Shown here: positions 59,370 to 64,000 of the stretch, piece by piece | Layout of the letters: each line of letters begins with the position of its first letter | Position numbering within the stretch: the stretch's first letter is position 1 | Source: Schlesneria sp. | GTDB lineage: Bacteria; Planctomycetota; Planctomycetia; Planctomycetales; Planctomycetaceae | DNA length: 64,000 nt | Direction: 5' to 3' | Assembly: GCA_028291515.1 (NCBI GenBank) | Contig: JAQGHU010000046.1 | Span: forward strand, 62,001 to 126,000 | Program-made: the position numbers and the translations under genes | Notes under the pieces: model-generated | Seen by the model: only the letters and a program-made list of their open reading frames with translations | Databases searched by the model: none | Told to the model about the DNA's origin: nothing

Positions 59370-60275
59370 ATGCGAGACAAGATCCTACCCCTTCTGTTGC
59401 CACATCTTGACCGTGGCCTTCGTGTGATTGATTTGCCGTCTGATCTGCTCGATCCCGACGCCCTAGCGATCATGGATGACGACAAGCTCATCGAATGGGG
59501 GTGCCGTCGACATGATGGACCCAATCATGATGGGACAGTACCTCTATTGAATGGCTGGGAATTCGTCCACATCACTGGACCGAACCGAAAACCAATCGAA
59601 GTGTTTCTTGCCGAAGTGCTGAGTGAGCAACCGCAACATCCCGACCTAGCAATCCGAGTTCGCTTGACCGCCGCCGGACAACTCGAAGCGAGGCGCATTC
59701 GCATCGCGATCAACTCAACATCTCCACCGATCGCCGCGGGTGCTAATTTCATCAGCCAAACATCGGAAAAACAGTCGGGTTTGCCAATTTCAGCTGCCCC
59801 GATGAAGAAAACAGGTGTCGATGAAATTGTTATTCACTTAAAAGCGATGCAAAGCGACAACAACAATCAGCAACCGATCGGTGTGTCGGCAAATCAAATT
59901 GCCAAAGTTCTGAAGTGTTCCCCGCAAACAGTATTGAAGGCGATGCGATTGATTGGCTGGATAGTCGACAGCCCAAAAGTTGAGAAGGCGACGACACATC
60001 GCCGTCGTACAGTCGGCGGACAAGCTGGGCTGATCGCACTTGAAGGAGTTGCGTCGAATCGTGCCGCATTCGATCCGAGCGAGCTCACCGAAAGTGACGC
60101 CAAGGCGAAAATCAGTAGCCTGAATTTAAGACCCGAGGAGAGAGATGCCATTCTCCAGCAACTTGTGGCAGGTGAGACAACGCCGGCGGTGGCAGTGAAT
60201 ATCGCGAGAGAACTTTCTGAGGGCCGTGCGCGCACACCGCCGCGCCGTGCGCACGGAAAAACTTCTAAAAACTAG
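59370..60275 (+). CDS. Putative DNA-binding protein of the second element
   Basis: 301 residues. The middle part (IVIHLKAMQSDNNNQQPIGVSANQIAKVLKCSPQTVLKAMRLIGWIVDSPKVEK) contains a helix-turn-helix (SANQIAKVLKCSPQTVLKAMR). The C-terminus is Arg/Pro-rich and basic. The first 100 residues are beta-like and unrecognised. It may regulate or assist replication of the element. Confidence 0.6.
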   Translation: MRDKILPLLLPHLDRGLRVIDLPSDLLDPDALAIMDDDKLIEWGCRRHDGPNHDGTVPLLNGWEFVHITGPNRKPIEVFLAEVLSEQPQHPDLAIRVRLTAAGQLEARRIRIAINSTSPPIAAGANFISQTSEKQSGLPISAAPMKKTGVDEIVIHLKAMQSDNNNQQPIGVSANQIAKVLKCSPQTVLKAMRLIGWIVDSPKVEKATTHRRRTVGGQAGLIALEGVASNRAAFDPSELTESDAKAKISSLNLRPEERDAILQQLVAGETTPAVAVNIARELSEGRARTPPRRAHGKTSKN

Positions 60276-60366
60276 CTGAAATCGCACCAAAGATGGAAAA
60301 TCTGCGCACGCCATGACCTGCTTGTGAGGACTTCAAACACTCACCATCCCAAGCAGGAATACGAGA

Positions 60367-60588
60367 ATGAGCCAGATTCCACACCTTCTCACGATTGGTC
60401 GAATCGCAGCCGAGGAAGGCGAAACGGTTCGGCGAATCCAGTATGTGCTGACATCGCGACCGCACATCAAACCCATCGCGTTGGCGGGTAACACCCGTCT
60501 CTACAACTCGCAATCCGTCGAGCAAATTCGAGCGGCACTTGCTGAGATCAACTCCCGTCGAGTGAACCGGGAGGCAGTCCCATGCTGA
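60367..60588 (+). CDS. AlpA/MerR-like helix-turn-helix protein
   Basis: 73 residues. LLTIGRIAAEEGETVRRIQYVLTSRPHIKPIALAGNTRLYNSQSVEQIRAAL is a MerR-type HTH with a wing and a helix. It is a likely regulator or excisionase for the second element. It overlaps the next gene by 7 bp. Confidence 0.7.
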   Translation: MSQIPHLLTIGRIAAEEGETVRRIQYVLTSRPHIKPIALAGNTRLYNSQSVEQIRAALAEINSRRVNREAVPC

Positions 60589-60896
60589 TCCCTGCACTTC
60601 AAGACGCTGCCTGTCTCTCGCATGCTGCCCGCCTGTGGCTCCCGAAAGCTCGATCAGGCAAGCCGGTTCACCCTTCGGTGCTGTCTCGCTGGAGTGACCG
60701 AGGCGTTCTCGCCCCTAACGGTGAACGTGTCTATCTCCAGACCTGGCGCGTCGGCGGACAGCGACAAACAACCCAAGCGGCCGTTGAAGTATTCCTCGGG
60801 GCCCTCAACACCGAAGCGGTGGCGCGAGAGTCGAGCAACGCTGCTTCACGTCGCTCTCAGGAGTCCGCCGCTGCACTCGAAAAACTTGGCTGCTGA
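60582..60896 (+). CDS. DUF1580-like protein
   Basis: 104 residues. The pattern AACLSHAARLWLPKARSGKPVHPSVLSRWSDRGVLAPNGERVYLQTWRVGGQRQTTQAAVEVFL is the DUF1580 type, a winged helix-turn-helix largely restricted to planctomycetes and their mobile elements. A DNA-binding role is likely. Confidence 0.75.
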   Translation: MLIPALQDAACLSHAARLWLPKARSGKPVHPSVLSRWSDRGVLAPNGERVYLQTWRVGGQRQTTQAAVEVFLGALNTEAVARESSNAASRRSQESAAALEKLGC

Positions 60897-60947
60897 GAAT
60901 TGTCTCAGCGGTCACCTCTCTGTCCCTGTCTTCGAAAGGTCCTGTCC

Positions 60948-61151
60948 ATGTTCACGCATCCTCATTTGCATCCCTACTTGATCCAGGCACCACAGCAACG
61001 CGAAACACAGCCAGTCGCAGTTCTTTACTCCAAAGGGTCGCGCATCGAATGCAAATCGCCAGGCGACGTCAAAACCGTACTGGACGAGCAAGAAAAGATG
61101 CAGCATCGCCGCCGTCGGCTGGCACTGCTCCAACTGGAAAACGTCCGCTAA
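60948..61151 (+). CDS. Small hypothetical protein
   Basis: 67 residues. A His/Pro-rich start is followed by QPVAVLYSKGSRIECKSPGDVKTVLDEQEKMQHRRRR, a short beta strand and a helix. It precedes the triplet of paralogues. No family is recognised. Confidence 0.5.
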   Translation: MFTHPHLHPYLIQAPQQRETQPVAVLYSKGSRIECKSPGDVKTVLDEQEKMQHRRRRLALLQLENVR

Positions 61152-61178
61152 CCACCGCTCACACCAAAGGAAGTTTAA

Positions 61179-61442
61179 GTGCAAACTCGAACGATCGACA
61201 CACCCACCAACATCACCACCCCAGAGGGCGAACGAGTCGTATATCGCACGATTGAGAAGCGGGTCTCAATCTGTGAACGGGCCAACATCGGGCCCGGCGG
61301 AGCAACCGCGATTCACAATGACTTGGAGAAGATGATCGCCTCAATTGATCTCGAAATCGCAGTACTTCGTGGCCGACGCGAAACATTCGTTGTCTTAGAT
61401 CGTATCGCTCTGGCTGCAATGAACGATACGCCTTCTGTCTAA
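61179..61442 (+). CDS. Paralogue 1 of a three-gene tandem family
   Basis: 87 residues with a GTG start. Shares with the next two genes: a Thr/Glu-rich lead with I-x-Y/I-R-x-T/E-E, a short central loop and an amphipathic helix with a L-x-x-x-I-x-x-L-R-G-R-R-type pattern. The product may form coiled-coil dimers. The function is unknown. Confidence 0.6.
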   Translation: MQTRTIDTPTNITTPEGERVVYRTIEKRVSICERANIGPGGATAIHNDLEKMIASIDLEIAVLRGRRETFVVLDRIALAAMNDTPSV

Positions 61443-61463
61443 CTCCCCCAAGGAACGCATCGA

Positions 61464-61721
61464 ATGAAGACTGCAAATAAGGAAACGCCGAGCGAGCACA
61501 TCGACCAGGCAACCGGCAATAAGATCACTTATAGGGAAACTCAGAAATGGATCCCCATCAGCGAGCGCGGTGGACCTGCGATGGACTCATGTACCGCGAG
61601 CGCCGTAGCCGTTCAGCGGATGCTCGACGAATTGGATGCACAGATCAATACATTGCGAGGGCGGCGAGCGCATCTTGAGACCGCGCATCTGACGCTGCTG
61701 ATCGCAGCACGCGGCGACTGA
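61464..61721 (+). CDS. Paralogue 2 of the tandem family
   Basis: 85 residues. It shows the same lead (ITYRETQKWIPISER) and a closely related helix (VQRMLDELDAQINTLRGRRAHLE). It follows paralogue 1 by 21 bp, so the two are co-transcribed. The function is unknown. Confidence 0.6.
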   Translation: MKTANKETPSEHIDQATGNKITYRETQKWIPISERGGPAMDSCTASAVAVQRMLDELDAQINTLRGRRAHLETAHLTLLIAARGD

Positions 61722-61757
61722 TTCAACCAACTCAGAATTCAAACAGGACTAATCCAC

Positions 61758-62048
61758 ATGTTCGCTACCCGCCAGTTACCCGACCGAGTCTCTGAAACTG
61801 AAACTGGCCCGCAAGGCCAAGACGTCGTCATCCGCGAGACGGAACGCTATCTCGACTTCCCGGCCACGCTCGGGATGACAGTGCAAGACCTCAATGCAGC
61901 GGCACTCAATCTTCAAAGGGGGATCGCCATGAAGAAAGGTGAAATTAATCAGCTCAACATCCAGATAAGTGAAATGGAGGTGTTGATGAGGATCGTATCG
62001 GTGGCTGCACGGGACACGCCGGTGACTTCTGGTCCGTCTTGGCGCTGA
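61758..62048 (+). CDS. Paralogue 3 of the tandem family
   Basis: 96 residues. The lead (DVVIRETERYLDFPA) and helix (AALNLQRGIAMKKGEINQLNIQISEMEVL) are more diverged than in the first two but align along their length. A terminator follows at 62064. The function is unknown. Confidence 0.55.
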   Translation: MFATRQLPDRVSETETGPQGQDVVIRETERYLDFPATLGMTVQDLNAAALNLQRGIAMKKGEINQLNIQISEMEVLMRIVSVAARDTPVTSGPSWR

Positions 62049-62063
62049 TCCAAAGAAGCGAGT

Positions 62064-62093
62064 GAGCCCTTCGGGGGCAAATCCGAAGGGCTC
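62064..62093 (+). terminator. Strong hairpin terminator after the triplet
   Basis: GAGCCCTTCGG (62064-62074) pairs perfectly over 11 bp with CCGAAGGGCTC (62083-62093), followed by TTGT. The T run is short, so termination may be partial. Confidence 0.65.
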
Positions 62094-62134
62094 TTGTCTC
62101 GCATGTCCCAAACCACATCAAGGACGGTCCAATC

Positions 62135-62317
62135 ATGCATGATGTCCAATCAAATATCAAGACGATTTCGCCCCTTGCAACGAAACTGAAGTGCCGGCGT
62201 GAGTCGGTTGCGGTGACGAAGCCCAGCGAATCGGAAATCCGCAATAGCCTCGCATCTGCCGAATCTTGGATCAGTGAACACGGTCTCCCCATCGCGATTG
62301 GCGGTGCGCCGTGGTAA
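62135..62317 (+). CDS. Small hypothetical protein
   Basis: 60 residues, mostly polar with a helical end (NSLASAESWISEHGLPIAIGG). It overlaps the next gene by 7 bp. No family is recognised. Confidence 0.45.
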   Translation: MHDVQSNIKTISPLATKLKCRRESVAVTKPSESEIRNSLASAESWISEHGLPIAIGGAPW

Positions 62318-62559
62318 CGATTCCGAATCATCATGTCTGCGAAATCCACGTCAAAGGTAGCGTAGTTCGCGGCACTCCACGAATCCGACCTCTGCTCGAA
62401 TTCCTTCAAGACTGGCGGAAGGCTGGCGGATTGAAGGCAGGCGATTGGATTGCGCAGGATCGCGGTTACTACGGGGTCATCCATGAACGAGGCGCGTACC
62501 TCGTGAGTGCCAATGGCGACTCCCTGGCTTCGCACCTCGCAGCTGGGGTGCTCCAATGA
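62311..62559 (+). CDS. Small hypothetical protein
   Basis: 82 residues with a GTG start. EIHVKGSVVRGTPRIRPLLEFLQDWRKAGGLKAGDWIAQDRGYYGVI is alpha/beta. It overlaps the next gene by 4 bp. No family is recognised. Confidence 0.5.
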   Translation: MVTIPNHHVCEIHVKGSVVRGTPRIRPLLEFLQDWRKAGGLKAGDWIAQDRGYYGVIHERGAYLVSANGDSLASHLAAGVLQ

Positions 62560-62720
62560 TCACCGCACAGCAGGCAATCAAGAACTGGCATGCCGCTCCT
62601 ATGAATCGCCGGTTCTACTGTGATGGGCCGGATCACGAGAGCGAGATTGCAGAACGAGCGTACCGAGCGGCTTACTCTGCATCCGCACAAGAAGCGACCC
62701 GGAGGAGGGCAGGGCGATGA
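62556..62720 (+). CDS. 54-residue basic protein
   Basis: MITAQQAIKNWHAAPMNRRF... with an Asp/His/Glu centre and an Arg-rich tail. It starts in an ATGA overlap and ends overlapping the primase start in the same way, which supports translation. The function is unknown. Confidence 0.5.
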   Translation: MITAQQAIKNWHAAPMNRRFYCDGPDHESEIAERAYRAAYSASAQEATRRRAGR

Positions 62721-64000
62721 CTGCCAACCGACCGCGATTCAATCGCGACGACGTCGTATGGGCAGCCAAGGGCCGATGGCCCGACATCCTGCAATCGATC
62801 TGCGGTGTCGATTCGCAGCTGTTGGACGGCCGTCATCATCCGTGCCCCATGTGCAAACAGGGGAAAGACTGTTTCCGTGTGTTTTCTGATTTTGCACAGA
62901 CGGGTGGCGCGTTCTGCAACAAATGTCATAGCGAAAAGAATGGCGACGGGTTCGCGGCGATTGAACAATTCCGCGGCGTCGGTTTTCTTGAGGCGTTGGA
63001 ACTGGTCGCGTTGTATCTCAATGTCGCGCCGGAACAACCGAACCGACAAGCAACCCAGTCTTGGCCAATTGAGCGTCCTCAGAAACCGGTGCCCGAACTC
63101 GATGACCTCCGCAAACAGTTCTCGGTCGAGACGGATTCAGTCCTGGTCAATGCTGCGTTTGCCCAGTTCGCCGAGGCCAAGAAGCCGATCACTGTTGCTG
63201 CTCTGCATGCCGTCGGTGCAGAGTTGGTCGAATGGCCGAAGTCCGATGAGCATGGCCGGCCCTGCATCGCGATCCCTGCCTTTGCCGAATCGGGCAAGGT
63301 CTCAGGCTACATTTTGCGGCGAGTCGACGGCAGCGAGTTCCCCGAGTCCGGTCCTCTCGGCGTACGTAAAACACACATGCTGAGAGGTTCGGTCGATGGC
63401 TGGGTGATCCCCGGTGGTTTCGAGCGACTTGAGCAAGCCCATACCGTGTGGCGAGTGGAGGGTGTTCCCGATGCGCTCGCGCTGGCACCGCTGCTTCCCG
63501 ACGATCATTCGGTTGTCACCAACATTGCTGGCTGTCAGTCGATTCCTGCGAAGATCGACATTTTCGAGGGCAAGGCGGTCATCTCTATCGGTGATGCTGA
63601 CCGGCCAGGGCTCCTCGGCGCGGTGAAGTTCGCCAAGTCGATAAGTGGCACCGCTGTGTCTGTCAAATCGCCAAAGCTTCAGTTTCCCATTGTGGCCGAT
63701 CATGGAAGTGATCTGCGGGACCTGCTGTCTGACGGCATGTCATTCGCCGAGTTGATGGCGATTGTGGTGCAGACACCGGAATTTGTCTCTCGAGTGTTCG
63801 TCGTCGAGGATCTGCAATCTTCAGAATCTATCGAACTGCAGAAGTTCGGCTTCGTGGTGCTCAGCAAAGACTCGCGATCGAACAAATTGGCCGAGTTCAG
63901 TCACCTCGTCCTTTGCGAGACGGATGAGTTTTGCAAGTTCGATGAGTATGTTGCGGTCGTCCGCAGGCTCAATACCGGCATCAAGCCATGCTCAATGCGA
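62717..64000 (+). CDS. Primase with P4-type zinc ribbon and TOPRIM domain, truncated by the window
   Basis: At least 428 residues; the frame runs past 64000. A CPMC...CNKC zinc ribbon (43-46 and 67-70) matches P4-alpha/DnaG primases. A TOPRIM domain follows at about 243-305, with the acidic residues VEGVPDALAL (Glu) and IGDADRPG (Asp-x-Asp). The enzyme should lay down RNA primers for replication of the element; a helicase domain may lie downstream. It begins in an ATGA overlap. Confidence 0.85.
   Translation, partial: MTANRPRFNRDDVVWAAKGRWPDILQSICGVDSQLLDGRHHPCPMCKQGKDCFRVFSDFAQTGGAFCNKCHSEKNGDGFAAIEQFRGVGFLEALELVALYLNVAPEQPNRQATQSWPIERPQKPVPELDDLRKQFSVETDSVLVNAAFAQFAEAKKPITVAALHAVGAELVEWPKSDEHGRPCIAIPAFAESGKVSGYILRRVDGSEFPESGPLGVRKTHMLRGSVDGWVIPGGFERLEQAHTVWRVEGVPDALALAPLLPDDHSVVTNIAGCQSIPAKIDIFEGKAVISIGDADRPGLLGAVKFAKSISGTAVSVKSPKLQFPIVADHGSDLRDLLSDGMSFAELMAIVVQTPEFVSRVFVVEDLQSSESIELQKFGFVVLSKDSRSNKLAEFSHLVLCETDEFCKFDEYVAVVRRLNTGIKPCSMR

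Larger units (their letters stand above)
58066..64000. mobile_element. Second integrative element, left part, truncated by the window
   Basis: Begins directly after attR and carries a rightward tyrosine integrase, HTH/DUF1580-like genes, a triplet of paralogues and a zinc-ribbon TOPRIM primase. No virion genes are visible. The gene content matches small integrative elements or satellites widespread in planctomycetes. The right end is beyond 64000, so its own att sites are unseen. Confidence 0.65.

Overview
The window is a planctomycete chromosome (order Planctomycetales or close relatives) carrying an integrated tailed-phage genome of about 52 kb, followed immediately by the start of a second integrative element. 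Host clues are the C-terminal CxxCH end of a PVC-type heme-binding protein, an FHA-GAF-AAA+ sigma-54 activator, a three-module zinc-ribbon protein and, in the second element, a DUF1580-like gene. These assignments come from recognising protein families; no database search was run.

Layout. 1-6012 is host chromosome: cytochrome tail, a lipoprotein and purine nucleoside phosphorylase pair, an acidic-tail protein, a small membrane protein, the sigma-54 activator and the zinc-ribbon protein. A tRNA-Ala(GGC) gene lies at 6013-6085. Its 3' half is repeated exactly (48 bp) at 58018-58065, so 6040-58065 is a prophage bounded by attL and attR.

Inside the prophage, 6.7-15.6 kb is a leftward early region of tightly overlapping small genes (ERF annealing protein, DUF3850, YopX, DUF3606, zinc ribbons, and many membrane micro-proteins). 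15.7-24.3 kb is a mixed accessory region: ribbon-helix-helix protein, VapBC-like toxin-antitoxin pair, HNH protein, RusA resolvase, EVE-like/HNH nuclease, a PD-(D/E)xK-like protein, a possible HEPN protein, and a DNA methyltransferase convergent with a BamHI-family restriction endonuclease. 24.5-49.1 kb is the rightward packaging, head, tail and lysis operon of a siphovirus: TerS, TerL, portal, MuF-like protein, scaffold, major capsid, neck, tail tube, a tail-assembly chaperone with a -1 frameshift site, tape measure, distal tail, fibres, M15 endolysin and holin. 49.2-57.9 kb holds a DUF932-like gene, a palindrome-controlled membrane/coiled-coil gene, a conjugation-type P-loop ATPase paired with a replication-relaxation-like protein, a PrimPol, an excisionase-like protein and the leftward integrase beside attR.

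58.1-64.0 kb is a different, rightward element. It has a tyrosine integrase, DNA-binding accessory proteins, three tandem paralogues of unknown function and a zinc-ribbon/TOPRIM primase that runs off the window. It sits directly against attR, so it may have used the same tRNA-Ala site before the phage arrived.

Most worth a second look: the BamHI-family restriction-modification pair inside the phage, the conjugation-type ATPase plus replication-relaxation pair in an otherwise complete siphovirus, the A-AAA-AAA frameshift in the tail chaperone, the nested palindromes at 51.3 kb, and the tandem second element with its three paralogues.
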